A stretch of 48,619 bases of DNA from Verrucomicrobiaceae bacterium (GCA_027487315.1 JAIYDW010000202.1:1-48619), one strand, 5' to 3'. Counted from the first letter of the stretch, positions 8,409-17,927 are shown. Numbers and translations: made by a program. Notes: generated from the letters alone by a model not told the origin.

Positions 8409-9389
8409 ATGTCCAGTCGACTCTTCCGATCTCTAGCCGTTTCCTCAACCGCTCTTTTGCCCATTGCGTTTAGCATTGGTTCGATGTCAATTCTCTGTGC
8501 CGCCGATGCTCCAAAAAAAATCTTGGTGGTGACGGTGACAACTGGCTTCAGGCATTCTTCCATCGAAACTGCTGAAAAGGTCATTGAGGACCTAGGTGAG
8601 AGATCGGGTGCATTCACTGTGGATTTTGTCAGGCAACCAGAGGGCCAGCCCAAGAACCCTGGGCGCCCGCCTGTAAAAACGAGTAGTGAAAGCGATGCTT
8701 CATTCGACGCCCGCAAAGCGTCGTTTAGTTTGGCATTAGCCAAGTACAATGCTGCGAATGGGGAATGGAACAAGTCTGTCCAAGCCTACATGGCAAAGCA
8801 TATGGCGATTGATAGGCTCAAACAATACGATGGTTTTGTGTTCGCCAACACGACTGGGGACTTGCTGCTTCCAGATAGGGAAGGGTTTATCAATTTGATC
8901 GAAGAGGGAAGGGCATTCATTGCGATGCACTCTGGCTCAGATACGTACCATCCCTTCCGTCGCTATGTTGACATGCTTGGCGGCGAATTCGAGACGCACA
9001 AGGCGCAAGTCGAGGTACAACCTGTTGTCCACGATCCAAAACATCCTGCAGTTAAGCAACTTCCAGACGGGTTCAAGGTGATGGACGAGATCTACATCAT
9101 CAAAAGCTTCGAGAAATCCAAAGTGCATGGATTGCTAGGTCTCAATGCGCATCCAAACGAAGGAACAGAAGGCTATTTTCCTATCTCGTGGTGCAAGGGC
9201 CTTGGGAAGGGGAGAATTTTCTACACCTCATTGGGACATCGTGAAGATGTTTGGGATCCCACATGGAATCCGGCACAGCGCAAAAACCCACCCGAAATTG
9301 CGCAAGCCTACCAGGAGCATATTCTCAACGGGATTCGATGGGCCCTGAGGCAGATTGAGGGAAGTGATGAATTGGGTAACGTCCCTTAG
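8409..9389 (+). CDS. ThuA-like domain protein, secreted
   Basis: A 326-residue protein with a cleavable N-terminal signal (hydrophobic residues about 8-30, ending ILCAADAP). The mature part is a ThuA-like glutamine-amidotransferase-type fold: ILVVTVTTGFRHSS at the first strand, FVFANTTGDLLLPD, then FIAMHSGSDTYH, GGEFETH and the closing GRIFYTSLGHREDVWDP. ThuA-type domains are linked to trehalose and other sugar utilisation, but their reaction is poorly defined. An insertion of about 45 residues rich in Pro, Ser and Lys follows the first helix. It converges on the large cytochrome gene, with a four-base overlap of the two stop regions, and belongs to a likely sugar-oxidation block with its neighbours. 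Confidence 0.88.
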   Translation: MSSRLFRSLAVSSTALLPIAFSIGSMSILCAADAPKKILVVTVTTGFRHSSIETAEKVIEDLGERSGAFTVDFVRQPEGQPKNPGRPPVKTSSESDASFDARKASFSLALAKYNAANGEWNKSVQAYMAKHMAIDRLKQYDGFVFANTTGDLLLPDREGFINLIEEGRAFIAMHSGSDTYHPFRRYVDMLGGEFETHKAQVEVQPVVHDPKHPAVKQLPDGFKVMDEIYIIKSFEKSKVHGLLGLNAHPNEGTEGYFPISWCKGLGKGRIFYTSLGHREDVWDPTWNPAQRKNPPEIAQAYQEHILNGIRWALRQIEGSDELGNVP

Positions 9390-12118
9390 CGGTTCCCATT
9401 ACCCATGTGTGCTATCAAATCTGCAATGTCTTGTGTCGTGAGGCCTAATTGAACTGCAGACATCATCATTGAGCGCGTCATTTTTTCCCGTTTGGCGATA
9501 CTCTTCTTCGGCACGTACTGGGTCTGACCGCCAAGTGAACGAATCATGACAATGTCACCATCCGTAAGGATCATACCCTGAATGGTAATGCCATTTTTGG
9601 TGGTGATCTGGACGCCATCAAAGCCGTGGGCAATTTCTTTGGACGGGTTGATTAAGGCCTCCGCGATCACCGTTGGAGGCTGAGTTTTACCCCATCCAGT
9701 CAAGTTTGGCCCAAAATTCACTCCAGTACCTTCTATCTGATGACACATGTAGCAGCGCTGAATGGTAGCGGCTCCCTTCACGGGGTCGCCGTTTAGAGCA
9801 AGGACGGCGTTTATGTCAAATCCAGTCGGGTTTGGCGGTGCCTCAGGAGTCGAAACTGATACGAGGTTAGTCGAATTCGGGTCGAAAATGCCTTCCTTTT
9901 TTAAAAGTTCGGGCAAACCAAAAGCTGACCATTCATCCGTGCTGCGTTTGATTAGCCACCAAAGTGCATGATCCTTTAGTGTGTTCGGATTGCTTTTGGC
10001 TACTGCCATGAGGGCTTGTGCGGCGGAGAGATCGGGGATGAACGCAAGAGTATCGATTGCGAGGCGCCGATCCGCCTCATTGAGTGAAGAATTTATGGCT
10101 CGTTTTGCGAGTGCAGAAACTGCATCAATAGGTGTGAGGCGCCAGGTGATATGGGCAAAGTTAGATGTCCACTGGATGGGGTCGGATTTGCCGTGGACTT
10201 CATTTAAGGCTTTCCAAACTTCACGTTCACGTCCCGTGCAGCCGATACCCCACGCCTCAAGGACATGCCGGTCTTTACCATCGCATCTAGAAGCCAAAGT
10301 GACGAGGATGGGGACCGCTTTCGCATTTGGGACATACTTGAGTGCGACCGACAACTCTGCACGAACTCCGGGATCGCTGTCGCTTGCGAGTTCATCAGCG
10401 AAGGCCATGATATCAAAACTTGCTGCACGCAAGGCCCGGAAAGCGAGAAGTCTCTGGCGAGCGTCTGGGGACTTGAGAAGGGCGAGAACCTTTGTGACGC
10501 CGCCGTCGCCGAGTTGAGCCAGAAGCCAAACTGCCCGAGCAACGATGTAGGGGTTATCCTTTTCCAGCAATGCTGCGACAGGTTCCACCGCCTTGGGTCC
10601 CAATGCCTTAAGATGAGAAAAGCCTACGTGACGAGTGTTGATCGCAGGACTTTGGAGGGCTGCTATTTGGCCTTCCAATGTCGAAAAATTGATCGAAGGA
10701 ACGATTGATTTGAAGCCTTTGGGGGCGATGCGGTAGATTGCGCCTGAGCAGGTTTCATCAAGGTCGGTGTGGCCGCCTGTCCGAGAATCATACCAGTCAC
10801 TGACATAGATGGCACCATCAGGACCGACGCGGACACCTGATGGGCGGAAGAAGAACGTTTTTTCCGCAGCCAAATTATTGTTTCCTCCAACAAAATCAGA
10901 GCCCTTGAACTCGCCCGTCTTGTTGGTTGTAATGAAGTCGAAGCGATTCAGACTAAAGCTTGCATTTTTCGGCTGGGGAAGATAACCGAAAACCGTGTTT
11001 CGTCCGGTTTCGCAACTCAGGAGAAGACCGTTGTATTTGGGGGGTAGTGCACCGTTCTCATAGTAAGTCATGCCCGTTGGAGCACCTCCACCGTAGACAT
11101 CGCCTGCCGGAAAGACACCGGGGTCGTCTTGTCTCCATTCGGCTGTCGGAATGCTTTGGCCGGGGCGCTGGTCTGCACGCCATTGGCGTTTGCCATCCTT
11201 TGAGAAGAAGCCGAGGTTTGCACCTTCAATCAGGTGAGTCACTCTACAGGCGGGCGGATCGTCGTTGTCGTTTTGGAAATGGTCTCCGAATGAGGTAAGG
11301 ACTTGTTCGTAGGAGTTACGGAAGTTGTAACCATGAATGCGAGCGTCGGTGCCGTCTGGGTTCATACTTGCCGAAAAACCACCCACGTAGACAAATCCAT
11401 CATCAGAGGGTTCGCCAACCCATGGATTATTGAGATAGCCACCTCCAATTCGGAATGTCTTCCCCGACTTATCGGTAAAATACGCTCCACAGTTGCCATT
11501 TGAGAAATACCATCGCCCATCAGGGCCTGCCGAAACAGAGTGGAGAGAGTGGTCGTGCTGAGCTTGCTCGAAGCCATTGAGCAAAACTTCTCTTTTGTCG
11601 ACAGACGGGTCGAACACGAGGTCTCGATTTACGTCGGTGTAAACGATGAGATCAGGCGTGTTGGAGACGACAATCACGTTATCGAATACTGCGACACCCA
11701 ATGGTGCACCGAGGCCCTTTTCTCGCACAAAGACATGGGACTTATCCGCTCGTCCATCCCCATCAGTGTCTTGAAGAACACGAACGGCATCGCCTTCTCG
11801 TGATCGTCCATCGTGACGACGGTAGTTGATGCCCTCAGTGACCCAAATGCGCCCGGCGTGATCGATGTCAATATTGGTGGGATTAAACAGGTCGGGGGAC
11901 GCTGCCCAAAGAGTCACCTCGAGATCATCCGGAACGTGGAATGTGCTCGGAATCAAATGCTCAGATTTCACTGCCGCCGGATCGAATGCAGGTTGATCGT
12001 AATTGGGCCTAAAGGCAGGTGTGCCCGGCTCAACGGGAGGCTTTTCACGTTTTGCCTTCTGGGCGTGAACCTGGAAAGCTATAATCGAGAGTAATGGGAT
12101 CAATAGTAGGGGGCGCAT
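9386..12118 (-). CDS. PVC-type heme-binding protein: beta-propeller, HEAT-like repeats, cytochrome c domain
   Basis: A 910-residue exported protein with a signal peptide (residues 1-19, ending VHAQ). Residues about 45-480 form a soluble-dehydrogenase-like beta-propeller, with the entry motif VPDDLEVTLWAASPDLFNPT and the calcium-like DTDGDGRAD loop. About 490-740 are helical HEAT-like repeats (for example VEPVAALLEKDNPYIVARAV). The C-terminal domain has one heme c site, CYMCH at 789-793, with a likely distal Met in the MMMSAVQLGL stretch. This architecture is a hallmark of Planctomycetota and Verrucomicrobiota and is presumed to oxidise sugars or alcohols in the periplasm and pass electrons on. 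The PmoA-like gene lies 33 bases upstream on the same strand, so the two probably form an operon. Substrate unknown. Confidence 0.92.
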   Translation of the reverse strand: MRPLLLIPLLSIIAFQVHAQKAKREKPPVEPGTPAFRPNYDQPAFDPAAVKSEHLIPSTFHVPDDLEVTLWAASPDLFNPTNIDIDHAGRIWVTEGINYRRHDGRSREGDAVRVLQDTDGDGRADKSHVFVREKGLGAPLGVAVFDNVIVVSNTPDLIVYTDVNRDLVFDPSVDKREVLLNGFEQAQHDHSLHSVSAGPDGRWYFSNGNCGAYFTDKSGKTFRIGGGYLNNPWVGEPSDDGFVYVGGFSASMNPDGTDARIHGYNFRNSYEQVLTSFGDHFQNDNDDPPACRVTHLIEGANLGFFSKDGKRQWRADQRPGQSIPTAEWRQDDPGVFPAGDVYGGGAPTGMTYYENGALPPKYNGLLLSCETGRNTVFGYLPQPKNASFSLNRFDFITTNKTGEFKGSDFVGGNNNLAAEKTFFFRPSGVRVGPDGAIYVSDWYDSRTGGHTDLDETCSGAIYRIAPKGFKSIVPSINFSTLEGQIAALQSPAINTRHVGFSHLKALGPKAVEPVAALLEKDNPYIVARAVWLLAQLGDGGVTKVLALLKSPDARQRLLAFRALRAASFDIMAFADELASDSDPGVRAELSVALKYVPNAKAVPILVTLASRCDGKDRHVLEAWGIGCTGREREVWKALNEVHGKSDPIQWTSNFAHITWRLTPIDAVSALAKRAINSSLNEADRRLAIDTLAFIPDLSAAQALMAVAKSNPNTLKDHALWWLIKRSTDEWSAFGLPELLKKEGIFDPNSTNLVSVSTPEAPPNPTGFDINAVLALNGDPVKGAATIQRCYMCHQIEGTGVNFGPNLTGWGKTQPPTVIAEALINPSKEIAHGFDGVQITTKNGITIQGMILTDGDIVMIRSLGGQTQYVPKKSIAKREKMTRSMMMSAVQLGLTTQDIADLIAHMGNGNR

Positions 12119-12151
12119 GCTTCGAGATAAGTTGATGCTAAAAGTCAGTGG

Positions 12152-13153
12152 CTAGGGCTTGGAAATTTTGGAGTAAGCCTGCCATGCGGATTCAATGTTG
12201 GCAGCTTTCTCGTCACCAAAGTGGAAGATAAAACGATGAAAAAGCCGAGTCGGACTCCCCGGCATCAGCGAGTACGATCCGTCCGTTTCTTCCGGATTGA
12301 GGCTCTTAGTGCCGAACGGATTTGCCGTGAATAGCCCATAAGTCCGGGAATGCCAATAGGTCGGAAAGCGGAAACTTGAAGGGTGATTTAACATCGCGAT
12401 GCCGAGATGTATGCCTTCCACCGGGCCATGGTAGTCACACCACTTGGCTCTTTTAGCCCATGTGTTCGCGTCGGTGTCGCCATCACTATTGATCAATCTG
12501 CCTCCCAACTTGGAGTCGACGGCCATGCTGGTAGGAACACGGATGCTGAGGCCAGCATCTTTTTTGTCTGTAACTTGCACCGCGCCTTCCGAAGCAATCA
12601 ATTCGATGTCCACATCGATGAGACGATTGTCACCATCGACCGAAAAAATCATGGTGCGTCTTTCTTCCAGGAGCTTTTTCCCCGATGCATCAAGGTAGTC
12701 GCTGAGTGCGACAATAATCGCCGAACCCTTTGCCACCTCGAGTTTTTCGAACTTGCGATGTTGAATGCGACCAAGCAGTTTGATGCGCTCCTTGGCTTTG
12801 ATTGCATTTTTACCCTTCAGTTGCTCCTCAAATGTGGCTTTCTCGGCCCAAGTATCATATCCGGCAATGTCTTCGTGACCAAAGCAGAGTCCTCGATGGT
12901 GAGGGTGGTCGTGCTGCTCGCCTTCGATCATTTGCATCGGGTAGGCACGGGTCATGGCTTTCTGTCCTGGACCGTAGATTGGCCATAGATATGGCATGTT
13001 GGTCTCCTCGTCAGCTGCCACATATTCGGCGAAGACTTGATCATCGATTTTCACCAATGCGCCTTTTGCAGATGGATTCACAGTGAGTTCGGCCGATAAA
13101 TTGGCTGACGCGGAACAAAGACCAATCAAAAAGAGAGCTCGGAGGGCAATCAT
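12152..13153 (-). CDS. PmoA-like (DUF6807) secreted protein
   Basis: A 333-residue protein with a signal peptide (residues 1-21, ending NLSAE). It carries the motif EGEQHDHPHHRGLCFGHEDI, a His-rich signature of the family annotated as PmoA-like or DUF6807, often found beside carbohydrate dehydrogenases in Planctomycetota and Verrucomicrobiota. Later segments such as GIAMLNHPSSFRFPTYWHSR and YGLFTANPFG also fit. The name PmoA is historical and does not show that it oxidises methane. The His cluster suggests metal binding or a catalytic role; this is inference. It is the first gene of a two-gene minus-strand operon with the large heme protein, and is divergent from the SDR gene across 135 bases. 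Confidence 0.85.
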   Translation of the reverse strand: MIALRALFLIGLCSASANLSAELTVNPSAKGALVKIDDQVFAEYVAADEETNMPYLWPIYGPGQKAMTRAYPMQMIEGEQHDHPHHRGLCFGHEDIAGYDTWAEKATFEEQLKGKNAIKAKERIKLLGRIQHRKFEKLEVAKGSAIIVALSDYLDASGKKLLEERRTMIFSVDGDNRLIDVDIELIASEGAVQVTDKKDAGLSIRVPTSMAVDSKLGGRLINSDGDTDANTWAKRAKWCDYHGPVEGIHLGIAMLNHPSSFRFPTYWHSRTYGLFTANPFGTKSLNPEETDGSYSLMPGSPTRLFHRFIFHFGDEKAANIESAWQAYSKISKP

Positions 13154-13288
13154 GGTACTGGCGAAAAGGGCTAGCAGAAAAAACGTCTACGCTACTGCAT
13201 TCCCTTCAAAAAATGTGTTTTGTGAGTTCATTCAAGAAGAGCGGATTTTAGTTGCACCTTCGTTGAGTCTATGGAGAACATCTGAAAG

Positions 13289-14062
13289 ATGTTTTCTCTT
13301 TCCAACAAGGTAGCGGTGGTAACCGGTGGCGGTTCGGGCATAGGACGAGCCATTGCTGAGGCTTTTGCCCGGCAAGGAGCTGTGGTTGAAGTGCTCGACC
13401 TCACATCAGAAGCGGCACTTTCTACAGTTTCTCGAATCATTGCTGATGGCGGGCAAGCCTACCCGAATGCTTGCGATGTGGGCGATGGTGAGGCGATAGC
13501 GAGAGTCTTTGCCGACATTGAAGATCGGCGCGGCAAGATCGATATTCTCGTTAACAATGCGGGCGTGGCGCATATTGGAAATTTGCTGACGACCCAAGAG
13601 TCTGACATGGACCGCTTGTATCGAATCAACATCAAGGGAGTGTTCTTTTGCGCACAGGAGGCCGTCAGGCGAATGGTGGAAGCGGGCGGGGGTGTGATAT
13701 TGAACCTTTGTTCGATCGCTTCGATGATGGGGTTGGCCGAGCGCTATGGCTACTCCATGACGAAGGGTGCAGTTGAAACGATGACCTACTCGATTGCGAA
13801 GGACTTTATTACGCAGGGCATCCGTTGCAATTGCATTTGCCCGGCACGAGTGCATACGCCCTTTGTTGACGGCTATTTGGCAAAGAACTACCCAGGAAAG
13901 GAAGCAGAAATGTTTGCAAAACTCAGTGCGGCCCAACCGATCGGTCGCATGGCGAAACCCGAGGAGATAGCTAGTCTTGCTGTTTATCTTTGCAGTGATG
14001 AAGCCTCATTCGTCACAGGAGCAGCCTATTTGATCGATGGGGGAGCGGTGAATTTGAGATAG
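13289..14062 (+). CDS. SDR family NAD(P)-dependent oxidoreductase
   Basis: A complete 257-residue classical short-chain dehydrogenase. The coenzyme motif is VVTGGGSGIGRAIAEAF, followed by Asp in EVLDLT (which favours NAD over NADP), the NNAGVAH strand, the catalytic Ser in LNLCSIASMMG and the YxxxK pair in YGYSMTKGAV. The C-terminus FVTGAAYLIDGGA is typical. It probably oxidises or reduces a sugar or polyol in the cytoplasm; substrate not readable. It is divergent from the PmoA-like/heme-protein operon, and the shared 135-base spacer suggests joint control. Its ribosome site is weak (GAAAG directly before ATG). Confidence 0.93.
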   Translation: MFSLSNKVAVVTGGGSGIGRAIAEAFARQGAVVEVLDLTSEAALSTVSRIIADGGQAYPNACDVGDGEAIARVFADIEDRRGKIDILVNNAGVAHIGNLLTTQESDMDRLYRINIKGVFFCAQEAVRRMVEAGGGVILNLCSIASMMGLAERYGYSMTKGAVETMTYSIAKDFITQGIRCNCICPARVHTPFVDGYLAKNYPGKEAEMFAKLSAAQPIGRMAKPEEIASLAVYLCSDEASFVTGAAYLIDGGAVNLR

Positions 14063-14132
14063 GAATATCAAAGAAATCCCTTCGAATTCGTCAAAAAGTG
14101 CAATAAACCTTTAAACAGGCATTTTTTTTGAA

Positions 14133-14161
14133 CTGACAAGGCTAGATGTTTTGTCTATTCT
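14133..14161 (+). promoter_or_regulatory. Possible sigma-70 promoter
   Basis: CTGACA (14133-14138; five of six consensus bases) is followed after exactly 17 bases by TATTCT (14156-14161; four of six), upstream of the gene starting at 14181. An eight-T run sits just before it. The leader would be only about a dozen bases, with no Shine-Dalgarno. Confidence 0.35.
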
Positions 14162-14180
14162 AGTTGTTAAACCTCCATTT

Positions 14181-16136
14181 ATGAGCGAACCAGCACCCTC
14201 CTCAGGCAATACCAATCGCGCCCATCTGCCACCTCCACCAACCAGTGGGTCGGTCCCGGTCCCGGCTGGATGGCCCCCAGGTTATCCGCCTCCCGGCTAT
14301 GGCCATCCCATGCCTCAAGGAATGGTGCCGCCTGAGGGATGGCCACAAGGGTATCCGCCTCCGGCGGTTGGGACAGCTCCAGCAGGTTGGCCACCCGGAT
14401 ATCCGCCTCCAGGATATGGTTATCCGGCTCCAACCGCAGGATCTGGCGCTGTTCCTGTGATACCGCCACCTCAATCCAACGCTTCAGCTTTACCTCCTAC
14501 AAATGTGGCGGTTTCGGCAGCACTCGAACCTGAGGTTCCCATTTATGTGCCCGCTGAAGGTGAGATTTTCCACCCAGAAGCAGCGACCCATTTTGAAGAG
14601 GTGAAACCTCCCCATCCTTTCGTCAAACTCTGGAGAAAAGTCGGTGGCGGCTCTTTGACCTTAAGTCTGGCCATTCATGCTGGAATCATTTTGATCGCTG
14701 GGATCATCGTCGTCAGTTCGCAGATGATTGAAAAGGAAGTCGACTTCCTTCCCGGGGGCGGCACTGCTCAAGGCGCAGCAGCTTCTGCAGATATGAAGCA
14801 TCAAGTGCAGCAGAAGAAGCGCACATCGCTCAACAAAAGCATGCCAATGAAGAAGATCGTGAGTAACAGCACGACTTCTGAAGTGACTTTGCCAGAGGCT
14901 CCACCAGATCTCTTGGATGTGCCGGATGTCAGTTCACCTATGGGTGGTGGCACTCTGGGGAGCGGTGGCTTCGGCAAGGCTGGGGCAGGGGGTGGTTTTG
15001 GAACAGGTATGGGTATCGGGGGTTCGGCTGGCTTTGTGAGCTTGCCTCCTTCGATGCGAAGCCGCTGCTCATCCGCCGAGCGATTGCAGAAACTTGCACA
15101 GAATGGCGGGTCGAGTGAGTGCGAGCGGGCTGTGTCCCAATCACTTGAGTGGCTCAAAACGAAGCAGAATGCTGATGGTTCGTGGGGCACTGCGAACAAG
15201 GCGGCCTATACCGGAATGGTGCTTCTATGCTACCTCGGTCGCTGTGAAACTCCCGACTCTCCCTTCTATGGGGACAATGTGATGAAGGGGATTATGTTTT
15301 TGGTCGAATTGGGTCAAAAGCACCCGAGCGGTATTTTGGCGGAAAACCCGACTGCCAATTCAGCTACCTATGAGCACGGAATTGCGACTTATGCTTTGGG
15401 GGAAATGTATACCCTTGCTCGTCTTGGGGCCAAACAACTCCCCGGCATGAGGGAAACCTTCGAGAAGGGGGTCAAACTGATTATCGATAACCAAAACACT
15501 CGGGGCTCCTGGACATATGGCGGCGACCAGGCAGGCCTGCCTATTGCTTACACGAAGGACAGCAAGGGTGAAGATCTCTCCGTTGCTGGCTGGCAGTATC
15601 AGGCGCTGAAGGCTGCGAAAAATACTAGCCTCAAAATTCCGGGGCTATCCAAGTCTATCGATAACTGCGTGGAGTACATTCTGTCCAAACAGACCAAGGA
15701 CGGTGGATTTGGGAAAGATAAAAGGGACGACCACTACAATCAATGGAGCCTCACTGGTTGCGGGGTCTTGGGACTGCAGACTTTGTCAAAGGGCAAGACT
15801 GCCGCGATCAAGAAGGGAATTGGATTTCTTCAAGAGTTTCTCACAGCCGAACCGCTAGACTGGAATAAAAACTGCAACCTTTACTGCTGGTACTACTACA
15901 CTCAGGCCTTCTTCCAGCAGGGTGGTGCGGAGTGGAAATTCTACAACGAACAATTTCTACCTCAAATTCTCGCCGCCCAGCAGCCAAATGGCAGTTTCAA
16001 GGCGGGTCGAGCCAATTGGGCTGCGGGCGATGCCAAAAATGATATTTATCGTCAGGCGCTCTGCACCTTGCAATTGGAAGTCTACTACCGCTACCTGAAG
16101 GTCGCTGATCGAGACGAAGGCTCCATCTTTGAGTAG
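14181..16136 (+). CDS. Proline-repeat membrane protein with C-terminal prenyltransferase/squalene-oxidase-like alpha-toroid
   Basis: A 651-residue protein in four parts. Residues 1-100 are Pro/Gly/Tyr-rich with three near-repeats of GWPPGYPPPGYG. One transmembrane helix covers about 158-180 (LTLSLAIHAGIILIAGIIVV). A Gly-rich linker (about 250-290) leads into an external domain from about 310 to 645. That domain has repeats of the prenyltransferase/squalene-oxidase type: SLEWLKTKQNADGSWG, IIDNQNTRGSW, YILSKQTKDGGFG and LAAQQPNGSF. Toroids of this kind bind lipids, polyprenyl chains or polypeptides. I know of no defined function for this combination. The frame extends to TTG 14151, but ATG 14181 is the better start. 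It may be cotranscribed with pyrD 43 bases downstream. Confidence 0.82.
   Translation: MSEPAPSSGNTNRAHLPPPPTSGSVPVPAGWPPGYPPPGYGHPMPQGMVPPEGWPQGYPPPAVGTAPAGWPPGYPPPGYGYPAPTAGSGAVPVIPPPQSNASALPPTNVAVSAALEPEVPIYVPAEGEIFHPEAATHFEEVKPPHPFVKLWRKVGGGSLTLSLAIHAGIILIAGIIVVSSQMIEKEVDFLPGGGTAQGAAASADMKHQVQQKKRTSLNKSMPMKKIVSNSTTSEVTLPEAPPDLLDVPDVSSPMGGGTLGSGGFGKAGAGGGFGTGMGIGGSAGFVSLPPSMRSRCSSAERLQKLAQNGGSSECERAVSQSLEWLKTKQNADGSWGTANKAAYTGMVLLCYLGRCETPDSPFYGDNVMKGIMFLVELGQKHPSGILAENPTANSATYEHGIATYALGEMYTLARLGAKQLPGMRETFEKGVKLIIDNQNTRGSWTYGGDQAGLPIAYTKDSKGEDLSVAGWQYQALKAAKNTSLKIPGLSKSIDNCVEYILSKQTKDGGFGKDKRDDHYNQWSLTGCGVLGLQTLSKGKTAAIKKGIGFLQEFLTAEPLDWNKNCNLYCWYYYTQAFFQQGGAEWKFYNEQFLPQILAAQQPNGSFKAGRANWAAGDAKNDIYRQALCTLQLEVYYRYLKVADRDEGSIFE
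14268..14432 (+). repeat. Coding Pro/Gly/Tyr repeats
   Basis: Three imperfect copies of a G-W-P-x-G-Y-P-P-P unit lie at residues 30-43, 53-62 and 69-82 of the host protein. Spacing and codons differ between copies, so they are old or diversified rather than a recent slippage product. Confidence 0.75.
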
Positions 16137-16179
16137 GATTACAGGCATTCATTGACAGACGCTTCGGGGAGGCGAGGTA

Positions 16180-17226
16180 ATGGGCATGTCTTTGGCAAGC
16201 CTTCTATATCCTGTCATTAAGCCTCTGCTGTTCCGTTTGGATGCTGAAGCCGCCCATGAATTAACCACCCGTATGATGCGGGTCACTCACTCTTTGGGAT
16301 TACTGGGGCGCGAGGCGATTGCTGATGGCCCACCAGTGTCGGTAATGGGTCTCAATTTTCCGAACCGTTTGGGCTTGGCAGCAGGCATGGACAAATCAGC
16401 CGCAGCGGTTGACGCTTGGAGTAAACTAGGCTTTGGGATGGTCGAAGTCGGCACCCTGACTCCGAGGCCTCAAACAGGAAACCCTAAACCGCGATTGTTT
16501 CGTCTGCCTGAGCATCGTGCCCTGATTAACCGAATGGGATTCAACAATCCTGGAATTCATTCTGCTGTGGAACGCCTTCGGCATCGGCAAGCAAAGGCGG
16601 TCGTGGGTGTCAACATTGGCAAGAACTTTGATACCCCGAATGAGACCGCCGTCGAGGATTACCTCATTTGCCTCAGGGCGACTTATGACGTGGCCGACTA
16701 CGTGGCAGTTAACATCTCGTCCCCCAATACCAAGGGCCTACGAGATTTGCAGTCGGAAAACGCTATTCGCAGCTTGCTGATTGCTGTTCGTGCAGAGCAG
16801 GAGACATTGAAGGGTAAAACTGGAAGAACGGTCCCAGTTGTTGTCAAGATTGCTCCTGACCTGACGGGCGAGGGAATCTCAGATCTAGTGCGGGTTTTCA
16901 ATGAGGTTGGGGTCGATGGGGTCATTGCTACCAACACGACAATCGATCATAACAGCGTCCGTCCGCACAAGTTTGCCGATGAGATCGGTGGCCTTAGCGG
17001 TGAGCCCGTTCGAAAACGATCCGACGAGGTTCTCACGGCGTTTAGAGCAGGCTTGAGGCCTGAGATTCCTTTAATCGGAGTGGGTGGAATCGTTACAGGA
17101 GCTGATGCAGCAGAAAAACGCAGGCTCGGTGCAGATCTAGTTCAGATCTATAGCGGCCTTGTGTTTCGAGGCCCTATTTTGATAAAAGAAGCTACTCAAA
17201 TGTTAGTCGATAGGCATGGAAAGTGA
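16180..17226 (+). CDS. pyrD: Dihydroorotate dehydrogenase (quinone), class 2
   Basis: A 348-residue membrane-associated flavoenzyme that oxidises dihydroorotate to orotate with quinone as acceptor in pyrimidine synthesis. It has the class-2 N-terminal helix extension (residues about 1-45), then LGLAAGMDKSAAAVDAW, VEVGTLTPRPQTGNPKPR and LINRMGFNNPG. Next come the FMN and substrate residues in VVGVNIGKN and VNISSPNTKGLRDLQ, with the catalytic Ser of class 2 (SSPN), and finally VVKIAPDL, ATNTTIDH and IGVGGIVTGADA. Length is normal. ATG 16180 and ATG 16186 are both possible because GGGGAGGCGAGG precedes them. accB begins 96 bases downstream. Confidence 0.96.
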   Translation: MGMSLASLLYPVIKPLLFRLDAEAAHELTTRMMRVTHSLGLLGREAIADGPPVSVMGLNFPNRLGLAAGMDKSAAAVDAWSKLGFGMVEVGTLTPRPQTGNPKPRLFRLPEHRALINRMGFNNPGIHSAVERLRHRQAKAVVGVNIGKNFDTPNETAVEDYLICLRATYDVADYVAVNISSPNTKGLRDLQSENAIRSLLIAVRAEQETLKGKTGRTVPVVVKIAPDLTGEGISDLVRVFNEVGVDGVIATNTTIDHNSVRPHKFADEIGGLSGEPVRKRSDEVLTAFRAGLRPEIPLIGVGGIVTGADAAEKRRLGADLVQIYSGLVFRGPILIKEATQMLVDRHGK

Positions 17227-17322
17227 GCCGTCCGTTTCATAAGGCTCGTAAACCGTGGCTTTTATGGTTGCGGCACGGCTCCAGCCTTGTAACATCCATC
17301 CTCAGACTCAACTATTTGTCAC

Positions 17323-17853
17323 ATGGACCAACCCAAATCTGCTGCTAAAGAGGCTAATACCTTGGATCTCAAACAAATTCGGCAAATTGTCGCACTCATG
17401 GCTGAGAATGACCTGAGTTACTTTCATTTTGAGCAGGAAGGTTCTAAAATTGAACTCCGCCGAGGATCAGACTTCGAAACAGCAAAAAACCTTCTCAAGT
17501 ACCTTCCTACGGCTTCGGGATCGGCATCTGCTCCTGCGTATGCGTTACCAGCAACTCCGATTTCTGCAGCACCTCCGGTTAGTGCGCCTTCAGTTGAGGT
17601 CACACCTGAATCGGCAGGTCCTGCGATTACAAGCCCAATGGTGGGGACTTTCTATCTTGCATCAGCTCCGGGGGAGGCTCCCTTTGTAAAGATCGGGGAT
17701 CAGGTGGACGAAAACACGACCGTCTGCATCATTGAAGCCATGAAGGTCATGAACGAGATCAAAGCTGAAACGCGCGGTGTTGTCGCCCGTTTGCTAGCAG
17801 TCGATGGAAAGCCGGTTCAATACGGCCAACCGCTATTTGAACTGAAGGCGTAA
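17323..17853 (+). CDS. accB: Biotin carboxyl carrier protein of acetyl-CoA carboxylase
   Basis: A 176-residue protein with the normal AccB layout. An N-terminal helical domain (residues 14-60) is followed by a Pro/Ala/Ser-rich linker (about 64-98) and the biotinyl domain (about 102-176). The biotin attachment Lys is residue 141 in EAMKVMNEI, where AMKM is more usual (here AMKV). [10 protein letters not shown] opens the domain and the thumb loop [13 protein letters not shown] is present. It carries CO2 as carboxybiotin between AccC and the carboxyltransferase in the first step of fatty-acid synthesis. accC follows after 74 bases. Confidence 0.95.
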   Translation: MDQPKSAAKEANTLDLKQIRQIVALMAENDLSYFHFEQEGSKIELRRGSDFETAKNLLKYLPTASGSASAPAYALPATPISAAPPVSAPSVEVTPESAGPAITSPMVGTFYLASAPGEAPFVKIGDQVDENTTVCIIEAMKVMNEIKAETRGVVARLLAVDGKPVQYGQPLFELKA

Positions 17854-17927
17854 CCCAACAGCAGATCACAGACGCTGTTTCCCATTCTTCTGGGAACAAT
17901 CTACCTCTTCCATTCTTTACCCTTCCT

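Noticed and set aside
14041..14132. Terminator between SDR gene and the next gene, suggested by an eight-T run.
   Set aside because: Only a three-base stem can form before the T run.
16152..16180. TTGACA before pyrD as a -35 box.
   Set aside because: The -10 position at 17-base spacing reads AGGTAA and would overlap the ribosome site and start codon.
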